A stretch of 64,000 nt of DNA from positions 3,224,001 through 3,288,000 of the forward strand of contig JBANDB010000006.1 in assembly GCA_037576215.1 (NCBI GenBank), given 5' to 3'. This DNA is from Armillaria gallica (lineage: Eukaryota > Basidiomycota > Agaricomycetes > Agaricales > Physalacriaceae). Below the pieces are notes generated by a model that saw nothing but the letters and a program-made list of their open reading frames with translations, searched no databases and had not been told where the DNA came from. Shown here one piece after another: positions 11,128 through 22,344 of this stretch; position 1 is the stretch's first letter; each line of letters opens with the position of its first letter. A program made the position numbers and the translations under genes.

Positions 11128-12180
11128 GGTGGTCGTCGTCAATGGGAGAGTGCCAAATTCTTTGGGGTTGAGTGGAATCCATTTTTGGGGTCGTGTGTTG
11201 TGGCCTGTGTACTATCAGCGTCATCGTTTTTTTGCGGTCAAATTGGAGTTCTGGACTCTTGGCGGACTGCCGTTAAATGGGAAACGCCCCGTGGCGGGAC
11301 GAACACCCATTCATCCATCTTTCAATACGGAATCAAGGGCAAGGGAAAAACTGAATCCACCAAAATCCACTCGGGTTAAAGGATTGACCATCAGGCCGGT
11401 CCGCGGTGCCGAAGCCAGGTCTGTTCTACGAAAGGGTAAGCGGACCCAGAGTTTCAATTCTGTCTTTATTGGAAGGTATGATGTTGCTTTGTAGACTTGC
11501 TTTTATTCTTGAATCTTTCAGACTCTTCCACACTCAGGCGCCAGTCTGAGCGTCTCCCGACATCGGAGCCGAAAATGAATAACACCCCAACTTTCTCATG
11601 GAGATGGACTGGGGTGCAGCTGACACGCCAGATTTCAGTCGCCGGGGCAAAAGAAATCCCTATATGCGCGTCGTTGAGCTCCTGTACATAAAGGAAGATA
11701 GAAGGCGCCACGGATGACGAGATGGTGAGGCCTTGAGGCAGACAGTTCGTGTGAAGGCTCTCATGCTACTTGTGGCGCCGAGATGAGCGAACATACTTTC
11801 GTGCATCTGGGGTGCGTACCGCTCTCGTAGCCCGTCCTTGATAATGGCTACTCCAAGTCACCATTAGAAGGAAACGAACATAGTGCTTGATATCTATCTT
11901 CCTTGAGTTCTCGACATTGATGTTGTCTTCGTTCGCCAGCTTTGTATAACGGGATATCCGCTGGCGTTAGGGATACGCTGAATATATGCATGGTTATTGC
12001 ATCCAAGAAACTTTACAATCACTTCAACGCCCCTTGAGCTCGTCACTCAATCCTTCGGCTCATGTCCACATGACCAATGCGCAGATAACCTAGCCAATCA
12101 GACGGTGACAGGCTCTGAACCAGCGGTCTATACAACAGCCTCTTAGCTTCGTAGCACGCATCAATGGGAAGGCTTTATAC
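11128..12180. other. Intergenic stretch upstream of desaturase copy 2
   Basis: About 1.05 kb holding the promoter of desaturase copy 2 and the 3' flank of the MYND gene. A minus-strand open frame of 81 codons (11466-11711) has no recognisable motif. I see no supportable gene. Confidence 0.45.
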
Positions 12181-13798
12181 TCACGGACGCCTGAGAGGGT
12201 CTCGTAACTGTTTCTCCTGCAACTCTAACATCGCCTTTTTCAAGTCAGGAAATTCGTACTCGCTCGCCATTTGCTCAATCATGGCTTTGAAATCCCAGCC
12301 AAGCTCTTTGTCACACCCTTTGGCAAGGCAGAACCATACGGTATGATGGCATACAAGTGCCGCACTATGGCGATCGCCAGTGGTCATAGCCTTATCACGA
12401 GCGGCACGAAGGAGATTCTGTATGGGGGGAAAAGGAGTGTCGATTTTCATAAAACAATCCTCGCTATCTGTTCCCTCCTTGATCCGAAGGTATAGGTCGA
12501 TTTTTGGGTTCTGATTTAGCCTGAAAATATGGTGCAAAAGAGCAGGAGAGCGTTTAAATCCATCGACAGCGGGTCCTATCTGGCTGACTGTTGGCTTGGG
12601 TGGACCACGCGCTTTCAGCGCTGTGGAAACGGCCTCTTCGAGGCCCATTTCTTTACCACAGATTGCTTTGTGTCTGCCCTTATAGTCCGCAGTTTGGCAT
12701 TCCCTGAAGAAAGGTCTAAACTCGGGAAGAAATAATGGGCACCGGAGACGCACCTAGAACAGTATGGTACGTCTCGCTTCAACGTAGTCCAGCACTTGGA
12801 GCAGTGAGGAAACTTTTCACCCTCCTGCTCTTTTTTGAGGCAGTTTGTGCATGAATTCACCCGCCGGCTGGCCCGATCTTTCCAAGCGGCTTTGTCGTCT
12901 TTCCACATCTCCTTAGCTGTTTTCCCACCGTAAATCTTCTTCTTAAGTTCCTTGTCGAGCGGATGCGCGTGTGCCGATGAAGTATGGCCGAGATTCTTTA
13001 CCACAGTAATCTTTGGACGCGGCTTTCCAAGGAACGACAAGTACGTACACTGCACGACGTGATCTGAGTGGAAGGTAGCATCAGCGATAAACAGGATAAC
13101 TGACAGCAAAACGCACAAATAAGTTTTGACCGGAGCATATGCGCCTCTGCAAGCCATAATTTTTCGTACTCTGTCCCAGACTTCTGGCGCGCTTCGCGGA
13201 GTGAATCCCAAGCGGGATTTGGGAAATGGCAAGGCGTTTTAGGAAGGACGGAGATATCGTCGGGAATGATAGCTTTGAGCAAGTCGATAAGGACGCGGCC
13301 TTCTTTACTGAGATTATCAAGAGTAAGTATATCTCCGGTGAATCTCCTGGCCTCGTTGAGGTTTCTGGCTATTGCGCCTGCCTCGGATAAACCAACAAGA
13401 GCATGTTGCCTGCGGATAGCAGGCGTAGCAGCAAGCCACTTTGATTCAAGATTTTCATATAGCAGCGCATCAACACCCTCTCTACCAATGTCAAAACGGA
13501 GACCAAGCGTGTTTTGGAGAAGTCTGGAATATTCAAAGGCCATGGCCCCAGTTTCGCGTGGCTCCATTTTGAGAGCTATGTCGAGGTAGAGTGGTGGGGA
13601 TAGGAGACCTGAACTACAGAGACGTTCCCAAGATGTATTCCACTCCTCAGGCTTGGAAAGAGCATGTTGTGTTCTAGGCAATTCAAAAGTGACAGTCACC
13701 GTCCTGGAGTCCATTGTGGCGAAGGACAAGAGGCGTGGGAATAGCTCCTGTCTACAACCCACGTTTACTTCAGGAAGTTGTATCCACGCATTGTGCAT
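12181..13798 (-). CDS. MYND-type zinc-finger protein
   Basis: Fungal protein of unknown function with one MYND finger, a module that usually binds proline-rich peptides in partner proteins. The finger reads CTNCLKKEQEGEKFPHCSKC, then VPYCSRECQTADYKGRHKAIC. An intron splits the Arg codon in YCSR/ECQ, which explains why no single frame shows the whole finger. About 220 mostly helical residues precede it and about 150 follow, ending KQLRDPLRRP. The start is either 13798 (MHNAWIQLPEVN) or 13714 (MDSRTVTVTFELP); the second looks more like a conserved N-terminus. No SET domain is visible, so it is not a SMYD methyltransferase. Confidence 0.8.
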
Positions 13799-14514
13799 GC
13801 GAACACTGATGCTCCTTGGTGACCATATACCGGTGTTCTATACTCTAAACTCTAGAGTCTTATCATAATCATCTCCTATGGTCCATCAGTTTTTTTTCCT
13901 TTGGTTTTATCACTTAAAACCGTGGTCCACTTCAAAGTTCAATGAACCACTGAACCTCGACTTAGCCATTTTAGCGATGCCTTTAAATCAAATACACGGT
14001 TCGAGGGCGTAACGACCTCGTGCTTCAATTTCTATCATAGTACACAAAATTTCTTCTCTCTTGCCCCGCCTCTCCTATGGCCAAAGCTCAGCGCTCAGCC
14101 TCCTGAGCAAGCTCGGCAAGTATCGCCGTGCCGGTTTAGTCGCAACTGCTCATCTTTCTGCCAGTAAGTAGGCAGCGGAATGCGATCGGTGGACTCGGAT
14201 GGTATGGTCCTCGTCCAGAAGCGCGCTGAGTATCTATGTCTACAACGTCTTGGGTAGTATCAAATTTTGAAGACGTTGCGCCAAACCTTTATTCTGTCTC
14301 TCGTACTGATTTCAAGTTATAGGTTACTCGTGAGCACGTTCAGTGCCCCCGTGATCGATCCCACCGCGGAGTAGAGCGGACTGTTCCTACTACTGACGCT
14401 TGTACTTGGTATCGACCACGATCGAGGCCACTATCCGACGATCGTTCCTGTATACCTTAGGAGTAGGATGAATTCTATATCACCAGCTGTGCCTCTCTCA
14501 TCTACTCCCCCACA
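13799..14514. other. Divergent intergenic region (MYND / DUF6534)
   Basis: 716 bp with the promoters of both neighbours. A short open stretch near 14087-14163 (LLSKLGKYRRAGLVATAHLS) ends at a GTAAGT donor but has no in-frame ATG and no acceptable continuation, so I do not call it a gene. Confidence 0.4.
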
Positions 14515-16339
14515 ATGTCGTCTGTGGCTGAACCTTCGTGCGTGCCCACTGTCCTTTGTTTCGCGTGAACATGCCTCACAATATTCTGCAGGCAAGGACC
14601 CATGTTAATTGGGCATATGATCAACGTCCTCCTCCTCGGAGTAGTCATAGCTCAAACCTACATTTATATGATAACATATCAGAAGTACGCTTTTCTCAGA
14701 GTCATTTCATTTGATCTCTCAGTACTCATCCCACCACATTTCAGGCGAGACAAAGCTTGGCTGAAAGCTCTCGTATGTATTCGCCTCAATGGCAGAATTG
14801 TCAATTTCACATCTACCCCAGGTGTTCTTCCTCCTGGTCCTCAACGTCGCGAATACAGTATTAGTCGAGTAGATCTCTTCCCATTTCGCAGCATCTGCTG
14901 ATGCATTTGAGTAGCAATTTGCGTATATGTACACAGCGCTTATCACACACTTTGGTATGTGATCCTAGTTATTATGCGCGTTTCCAACTCAGCAGTGCCT
15001 TCTATCAGAGGATCCGGCCTATCTTGTTCAAAGTCACCACCGGTGAGTCTTACAATTCTGATGATGACCAGATAACAGCTAACCGTTGTTCGCAGTATTT
15101 GCTACGAGCACGTGCTATTTTCCTCCTTACCTTCTGATAGTGTTCTGACCTACTATGATCGTCCCAGCTGCCGCATTGACGGTAACGTCTCTTCCTAACC
15201 GTAGACTTACTCTATCGGACTTATCGATATCTAGGGCGTCATATCTTGCTCCGTACAAATGTTCTTTGCTTGGAGAGTTAAAATTCTCACTTCAAACCTC
15301 TGGCTCGTCGGCGTGGTTGTCGCAACCGCAATGGCGGGAGCTAGTAAGTAATTAGCTGGATTCAAGGATATCCGACCATTGATATATCTTGCTAGTTGGA
15401 GCCATAGCTAGTTCTGTCGAGGCGGTAAGTATAGGCTCGTTCCTCCGATTTCAGGAAATCAAGGTACGTGGGTCAACCAATAGATCTATTTCGCAATGAA
15501 ACTTATTCTTAGGCCTGGGTTATCCTTTGGCTCGTTGGCGCGTGTGCCGCAGATATTTTGATTACTGCTATCCTTGTTTGGCATCTGTACGGTTTTCTTA
15601 GGACATCCTCTAACCTTGCTGATTTATTCTTTCACTCAGGGTACGCACCATCAAGCTGCAGTATAGACATTCCCTAACACACATCACCTCCTCTGAAGAG
15701 AAACCACAAAACTGGGTTCCAAGCTTCCGATGAGCTCGTAGACCGGATTATTCGATGTAGGTATTCCTCACACGCCGTGCTTGATGTCGGTTCACCTTCT
15801 GTCTCCCAGCAACTGTCCAGACCGGCTTACTCACTTCAATCTGTGCGATCGTTGATTTGATTGTATATCTCGTAGACGTGAGTCTATCCACGCCTTGCTG
15901 CCGACTACTACTCATTCGCAGATAGCCAACAGGACTTCATCTCCTCTTCAATTTCCCGCTGTCAAAACTGTACACCAATACCCTATTGAGCAGTCTTAAT
16001 TCTAGGGGAGGTTGGGTGTACGATTCCAGCCAATCGCACTCACATACCACCGGAGGTATCATGTCTGCGTCTGCTGGGAAAAAGGTTTGTTTCACTACTG
16101 TAGCCCACCCTCGCTCTAACATAGCCTTCATGTAGGGTGGGGATCATGTTGTCCGTTTCGGCACAAATACTCGACCCGAAGTCTTCGTGTCTGTTGAGCA
16201 GCACGAATTAGCGGATGTTGGGGCACGAACGACACACATGGAAGATATCAAGTTAGCCGACGACATTAGTACGACAAGCCGTGAGCCTTGGGAAGTCGTC
16301 GGTCAGAAGTCAAAGGGAAATCGAGGTAATATGGTATAG
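14515..16339 (+). CDS. DUF6534 seven-helix membrane protein
   Basis: Basidiomycete integral membrane protein of unknown function. Many short exons; start MSSVAEP at 14515, with a first intron joining to QGPMLIGHMINVLLLGVV then AQTYIYM. Conserved blocks in order: RDKAWLKAL, VFFLLVLNVANT, AYMYTALITHFG, QMFFAWRVKILTSNLWLVGV, AWVILWLVGACAADIL with LVWHL, DELVDRIIR, TVQTGLLTSICAIVDLIVYL, and the family signature HLLFNFPLSKLYTNTLLSSL followed by NSR. The hydrophilic cytosolic-type tail ends GNRGNMV at 16339. The middle section (about 14990-15240) is hard to splice, so one exon there may be wrong or damaged. It is tail-to-tail with the oxidoreductase, only about 100 bp apart. Confidence 0.82.
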
Positions 16340-16435
16340 TTTACATATAGAATGTACCTACAGCTGGCTTAGAATATTCGGGTACAATTTTGGGACTGCT
16401 CGACCTGTAATCATTTAATCTTATTCCACTTATAT

Positions 16436-17954
16436 TCACTGTCTCAGCTTCACCATCCGCTCTTCGGTAATCTGGAAGCAGTCCGGCATTCCCGTGTCTT
16501 CCCATCCTCCCCCGAGGACCATTTGTGATAGACCAGGTGCACAACCAAAAATACGCGCCATTCCATGGCCATTGAACCCCGCTAGGACATACTGGCCTGG
16601 AAAACCAGGGACTGCTCCGACAAATGGCACCGAATCTTTTGTCTTGAAAAAGAACGCGTAAGCTCCGAGTCTCGATTCATCCAATTTTACTCACCATCCC
16701 GAGTATACCTGTCCATCCGAACTCTAGCCCTTCTCCGAGAGCCTCCTCTCCAAAATCAGGAAATATCTTCTTGAACGATCGAACCGCATCTTCTTGAATT
16801 TCCTCATTGAATACTCTATCATTTTTACAAGCAAGTTCTGCGCGTGTGGTTTCGCTGAGACCAGGAATACCCCGGCTGGTGCCCAAGACGAGCGTCCCAT
16901 CCGACTTACGCTGTATAAGTGAATAAAAGTGATGGAAAGCGAATCGCAGTGAGTAGGTATGAGTAAGCATATTCGTTGACGAAAATGAAGGGGTTGGGAT
17001 TATCTTGTGAGCCTGAGCACGCATAGGAGTTACGAGGTTCTCCAACTGGGGAAGGAGGGTATCGGCAAAGGCGTTGGTAGCATGAACGACGACGGGTGTC
17101 GTAATAGAACCACGAGCAGTGCTTACAACCCAATTCTTGTTGCCAGAGGGAGAAGGCTCGATTCCTGTTGCAGGCGTGTGAGTGAACAGGGATAAGCCAA
17201 GTTCGCGCCCCATTGCAAGGACTGCAAGACAAAGCTTCGCCGGGTGAAGGCTCGCGGCATTCCACTCAAACGCGCCAAGGGCCTCAGGAACACGAGTTGC
17301 CTGTCGGTGAAGCTCATTAGTTACCTCACTCACTATGATTCGTGTCAGAGGGCAGACCTTTCGTGCTTCATCTTGTTCCAGCCAAGTTATGCCAGCCGTG
17401 TCGCCACCAGATCGCTTGAAGGACTCAAAACTGGTAGTGGCATATCGAAAAAAATCCTCTCCCATGATAACATCAAAGGTTTTGCAGTAATCAAAGTCGC
17501 ACTCAATCTCGTGGGTATCAATAAACCGTTTGACTAGTTGAAGAACAAGCTTTTCGTGCTCAATAATCTTCATTGCTTGCTCTGGGCCGTGGATTTTAGA
17601 AAAGGCGGTGAATCCACGAAAGGCATCTTTGAAAAACGATGAGACTCTGTGAGAACGAGAAGACTGAAGCGCACCTGGGCGACAATGCCCTGCATTTCTA
17701 CCTGTTGCACCAGAACAGGCCTCCCTGGCTTCAAGCATTACGACATTTTTGGGCCCATTCGGCGTCGACAGCAGTTCGTATGCAGTCACGGCTCCGGCCA
17801 TTCCCGAACCTATGATAACTGCATCGGCTGTAGCAGGTATTGGAGAAGAAGCGCCTTCATGAAGCAGTGGATCATGGCGAGTCGTCCTCTGCCAGATTGA
17901 CAGGCATGGTCTTTCGAAGGGAAAAGGTGGGTTTTGTAAAGGATCTTGGGACAT
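16436..17954 (-). CDS. FAD-dependent oxidoreductase (DAO family)
   Basis: Predicted flavoenzyme oxidising an amine, N-methyl amino acid or similar substrate; the exact substrate is not readable. The N-terminus MSQDPLQNPP is followed by the Rossmann FAD motif AVIIGSGMAGAVTAYEL and the second FAD block MLEAREACSGATGRNAGHC. The C-terminal domain contains FGWTGILGM, an intron, then DSVPFVGAVPGFPGQYVLAG and FNGHGMARIFGC, the usual DAO-family FAD-closing segment. The tail is ITEERMVKLRQ and stop at 16436. Three to four introns, about 450 residues. No signal peptide is seen, so it is likely cytosolic or peroxisomal (no SKL end). It is divergently paired with the sugar transporter at 18692 across a 737 bp spacer. 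Confidence 0.87.
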
Positions 17955-18691
17955 TATTGAGTAAAACAGCGATTTATTGAAGGCCTGGCGACAACAGAGA
18001 AAATTGGAGCAATAGCGTGATTGAAGGTCTAGAAAATATGTAGGGGTTGAAATGTCTGAACCTCAGAGCTAGAGAAGGGAAAGTCATGATAACCTTGGAT
18101 GCAAGTATCTTCAAGCTTGATATGTTTTGCCGGTACTTATCTATGCCGGCTTATGGCTATTGCCGGTCCGTGTTATTACAAATTCAACGTTCCATTTTCG
18201 CTTTCAATCCGACGTCCATCATCATTTCGACTCTAAGGAAACTATATTCTATGGGTCTCGTGTGTTGAACACTGTTTCTATTATTGTATATAATTCACAC
18301 TCACCATTCTGGAAGACCGAAACGTGAACCTGAAACGTCAAACACATCTGCATTCACTCCTGGAGTCATTAGTAACGCACCATGATTTAGAAAGTATGCG
18401 AGCAATGCCGCGTCCTCGCAGCCCTGGTGTGTCACCCTGATACACCAGTACCGCAGTGTTGCATCTGATTGTTATCGCCGTACATCTGCTCTTCAAATAG
18501 CAAATGTTCCTTCGCCTCATAGTGAGAGCGAGATCAAAAACTCGCGGTCGCATCGCCATTTCGGCAAATCTGGACCAACTAACTAAACATAGAGTATCCA
18601 GGTGATCGTTTTCCGGACCGTCGTAACCGCTTGGAACCACAAAAAGAGGCAGACGCTCCATGGTGTCTTTCCGTGCTTGATCTTCTCAATA
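17955..18691. promoter_or_regulatory. Divergent intergenic region (oxidoreductase / sugar transporter)
   Basis: 737 bp between two divergent starts; shared or separate promoters must lie here. Open frames present are short and unconvincing. No specific operator could be assigned. Confidence 0.4.
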
Positions 18692-21477
18692 ATGGTTGGA
18701 GGTTCTACTGGAGATTTTCCATTGTCCAGCCATCGTCGCAAGGCCCTCGCCGGAGCTTCCGGATGGGTGCGTGTCTGTTTCCTTCTTGATCGCCGGACTT
18801 AGTCGTGAATATACAGGCTGGGCTTGTGCACAATCGCAGAGCATTTTTTATTACAGTCTTTGCTTCTCTGGGAGGATTGTAAGAAATTCTTCTCGTCGTC
18901 CTCGTCATCATTGACCCCTTCTAATAGACTCTATGGTTCGTAAATATCGAGTGAATGATATCAAGTTAACTGTGGACTTCAATCGCAGGATATAACCAAG
19001 TGCTGAGTAATATCGTACGACGAGGGCCTGAACTGACATTCTTTTTCAGGGTGTTTTCTCAGGCGTACTTGGGTAAGTTCTGCATCTGATTGATGCTGAT
19101 GAAATTCAGCTGAATGGTATCCAGAATGTACACCTTCGATCAGCGGTGCGTTAATTGACCCCTCGCTCGATATGCGTATCTGATTTACCTTACAGGATGG
19201 GTTCTGCTGTCTCTGATTCAAAGAAAGAAGGTTGGTTGGTCGCTATACTGGAGTTGGGAGCTTGGGCAGGTGTTCTGATGACAGGTAGGTGAAAACCGCC
19301 CGTCAAAAAGAAACAAAATCTATAAATTTCTAGGTTATCTCGCTGACAAATTATCCCGCAAGTACACCATCTTCCTGGGTAAACATTTCCTCCTACTCCA
19401 GGGAATTGCCAATGTTTACAGTTCTGATTTACTAGCTGTTGTTGTCTTTTGCATAGGCGTTATTGTCCAGACCACGGCCATGAAACCATCCTCTATCTAT
19501 GGTGGTAGATTTGTAACTGGTCTTGGAGTCGGGTCTACCAGTATGGCAGTCCCGCTCTATAATGCAGAGGTCAGTGTGACTTCAAATTGTTTTGTCAAAA
19601 GTTGACGGTCAATATAGCTCGCGCCTCCGGAAGTACGGGGCAGCTTAGTAGCGCTTCAGCAGCTGGCTATCACGTTCGGAATCATGGTCTCCTTCTGGAT
19701 CGATTATGGGACAAATTATATTGGCGGCACCGGTTCAAGACAAAGTGAGGCTGCCTGGCGAATTCCACTGGCACTTCAACTAGCGCCTGCGATCATACTT
19801 GGATGTGGAATCCTCTTCATGCCGTTCTCTCCGAGATGGCTGATCAACCAAGGACGAGACGAGGAAGCTCTTACGGTTCTCAGCAATCTCCGAGCACTTC
19901 CCAAGGACGACGAACTTGTGCGCATCGAGTTCCTGTAAGTATGCTGCCCATATACTGTTACCGAGTTGCACTCAAAGAATCTGGTGTAACAGTGAAATAA
20001 AGGCGCAATACTTGTTCGAGAAAGAAATCTCTGAAGCCAAGTTTCCTCAATATCAAGACCCGTCGTTTACATCCCAGTTTAAGCTAGGACTACACAGCTA
20101 CCTCAGCTTGATTCTCGATCGGAGTGGGTCATCTATTTTTCAAGTCTGAAATTTAACGCTAAACAATTACAAGATTTACTTTGGCGTGTTGCTGTCGGCT
20201 CACTGTAAGTGTTGTTGCTAGCAATCATTGCCTGTTTCATGACCTGACGCAACTCTAGGACTATGTTTTTTCAACAATGGACCGGTGTCAACGCTATTCT
20301 ATATTATGCGCCTAGTATCTTCAAATCTTTAGGTCTCACCGGAAGTACCATATCTCTTCTCGCCACAGGCGTTGTTGGTATCGCGTAAGAGTCGCCGATG
20401 TGATCGCTTCATCGTTGCTAACTGCGGCTCTCAGTATGTTTTTGGCGACGATTCCAGCTGTCTTGTTCATTGATCAACTTGGACGTAAGCCGGTACTTGT
20501 CTCTGGGGCCTTCCTCATGGCTACGTGAGTTCGTTGATGCATCGGACGAAGTACGCTGGATGATAAACACACCATACTATTCTCTAGATGTCATTTCATT
20601 GTCGCCATTTTGACGAGCCAATTCCACGATAGTTGGCCGAGGTGGGGGATCCTCGTAAATGACTGATCCATACTGACATATCTCTTGTTTAGCCATATAG
20701 GTAGGCATATCTAAGTATTGATCTTAACTACAAAGCTTCATTGCCATTTTCAGCTGCCGGATGGGTAGCTTGCGTCTTCGTTTGGATTTTCGCCATGGGT
20801 ACGTCTGTTGTATCCGTTCCCTAGCCCCCGCTTACGGAGGACGATAGGCTTCGGTTATAGTTGGGGTCCTTGTTCCTGGATTATTGTCGCTGAAATATTC
20901 CCTCTGAGTGTTCGAGGCAAAGGCCTGTCCATTGCCGCCTCCTCGAACTGGGTACGTCTGGTGTCCTCATTTGTCACCTCGTTTTTCCTGATGAATACCT
21001 GTCACCTACTAGATGAACAACTTCATAGGTATCAGACAACGATAAATGGTATTCTGTTTTGCGTGATGCTTATAAATTCTTAGTTGGTCAGGTAACCCCA
21101 TCGATGCTGCAGCACATAGGATATGGGACTTTTGTTTTCTTCGGAGTACGTCTGAAGATTTCATCACGAGATGACGATGCTGAATATACCGCAGATTTTC
21201 TCATTCCTAGGGGGTTGCTTTATTCTGTTCCTGGTACGCTGCATCCGCACTTCCTGGACTTCCACCATTGATGGTGTTGATTTAGGTCCCAGAAACGAAG
21301 GGAGTAAGTTTGGAAGAAATGGAAGAGTTGTTTGGGAATACCACCAATTTGGCCACAGAGGATCTTCGCCGTCTTGAGGACATCCATAGACGCCTTGGCT
21401 TGATTACCGGAACTGTCGATGAGAAGCATGATGAGGAGAATGGCAAGGTGTCCCACGAAGAGAAGGTTGGGGAGTAG
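18692..21477 (+). CDS. MFS sugar transporter (12 TM, SP family)
   Basis: Plasma-membrane hexose or related sugar/proton symporter by family. Many short exons. Exon 1 (ATG 18692) encodes [20 protein letters not shown]; spliced exons then give [34 protein letters not shown] and [20 protein letters not shown]. Family signatures: [20 protein letters not shown] followed by [67 protein letters not shown] then RGKGLS, and [17 protein letters not shown] at the C-terminal end of the last helix. The tail ends HEEKVGE at 21477. About 530 residues are expected. Divergent from the DAO-type oxidoreductase, hinting at coupled uptake and oxidation of a substrate (inference only). Confidence 0.9.
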
Positions 21478-21841
21478 ATGACACTTAAGACCATGACGAT
21501 ATCGTTTCACGTTATATGATCAATAGCTAATACATGAGAGACTACGAGATACACCATTCATCCATTCATGGAATTTGTGGAAATACGTGTTCATGACCTC
21601 GGCATGAATCGTGGGTACTCGCTCTTTCCACATGAAGCAATACGACCAGTGGGTCCTAATCTGATGAGTGTAAGGTTCGGGAACGGTCTTCGCCTGCCTT
21701 AAGATAGATAGATAGATAACCGGACAACTGGAAGACTGGATTGATTGGCCATCTCCGCTGATACAGCTCGTGAAGGTTCTTATCATTGCCGGCGGAACAT
21801 CGGGCCGTATAATAGGGTTCGCATTCTGATGTGGTTGGCTA

Positions 21842-21861
21842 TTAGGGAGGGTCAGAGTTGG
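21842..21861. repeat. Left terminal inverted repeat of the MITE
   Basis: TTAGGGAGGGTCAGAGTTGG, preceded by TA. It is the exact reverse complement of 22142-22161. Confidence 0.9.
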
Positions 21862-22031
21862 GTCGGTTATGAATCGATTATGGACTCGATTATGGATTCG
21901 ATTATGACGCTGTGATTGACACCGAAAGAACCGATTTCGCGGCGGACGGGGCTTCTGAGAAGTCCGGTGCCCTTTTTTGGCAGCGGCGATTATGGTTGAA
22001 GGCATAATCGACCCATAATCGACTCATAATC

Positions 22032-22059
22032 GCATAGCCGACTCCGGAGTCGGTTATGC
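22032..22059. repeat. 28 nt palindrome inside the MITE
   Basis: Core CCGACTCCGGAGTCGG at 22038-22053 is a perfect 16 bp palindrome. It extends on each side by five more pairs across one mismatched pair. Confidence 0.85.
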
Positions 22060-22141
22060 CGTTACGGTCGATTATGGTTATCCCACGATTATGCCCCCAT
22101 AATCGACTTTATAATCGATTCCATAATCGATTCATAATCGA

Positions 22142-22161
22142 CCAACTCTGACCCTCCCTAA
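22142..22161. repeat. Right terminal inverted repeat of the MITE
   Basis: CCAACTCTGACCCTCCCTAA, followed by TA. It is the exact reverse complement of 21842-21861. Confidence 0.9.
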
Positions 22162-22344
22162 TAATTCAAATTTGACCGTGTGAGGTTCTGGTTCTCTTCT
22201 GCTATCAAGAATCATGACCATATCGTCCCTCTACTTATCGCCGATGACCCAGCTGATAGACCTCCGACTGGTAGAAAAGGGAACCCTTTTTACGGGAACC
22301 CTGCATCAGAACTACTCTTAGTTCCGTAGTAGCAAGTCGTCCTT

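Larger units (their letters stand above)
21842..22161. mobile_element. MITE-like TIR element, about 320 bp, with TA target duplication
   Basis: Perfect 20 bp terminal inverted repeats (TTAGGGAGGGTCAGAGTTGG and its complement) are flanked on both sides by TA, the target duplication of Tc1/mariner-type insertions. Internally the two arms continue as imperfect inverted repeats for roughly 60 bp. The element contains six CGATTATG and six CATAATCG words. A nested palindrome lies at 22032-22059 (GCATA.CCGACTCC / GGAGTCGG.TATGC). There is no transposase frame, so it would be non-autonomous. It lies in the intergenic space between two transporter genes. The superfamily assignment rests only on the TA flanks and the TIRs. 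Confidence 0.85.
21478..22344. other. Spacer between two transporters, carrying a MITE
   Basis: 867 bp between MFS genes. It holds a GATA tetranucleotide run (about 21704-21719) and the TIR element at 21842-22161, described separately. The longest open frame here (minus strand, 161 codons) overlaps the element's repeats and is not taken as a gene. Confidence 0.5.

Noticed and set aside
11116..11142. Upstream extension of desaturase copy 2 (five extra residues)
   Set aside because: The codon at 11140-11142 is TTG, not ATG; the ATG at 11127 matches copy 1 in position.
21704..21719. GATA tandem run considered as part of a CRISPR or minisatellite array
   Set aside because: It is only a four-unit tetranucleotide microsatellite without spacers.
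21520..22005. 161-codon minus-strand open frame in the transporter spacer
   Set aside because: It runs through the repetitive CGATTATG arm of the MITE (giving NRIHNRVHNRF-type repeats) and has no homologous motif.
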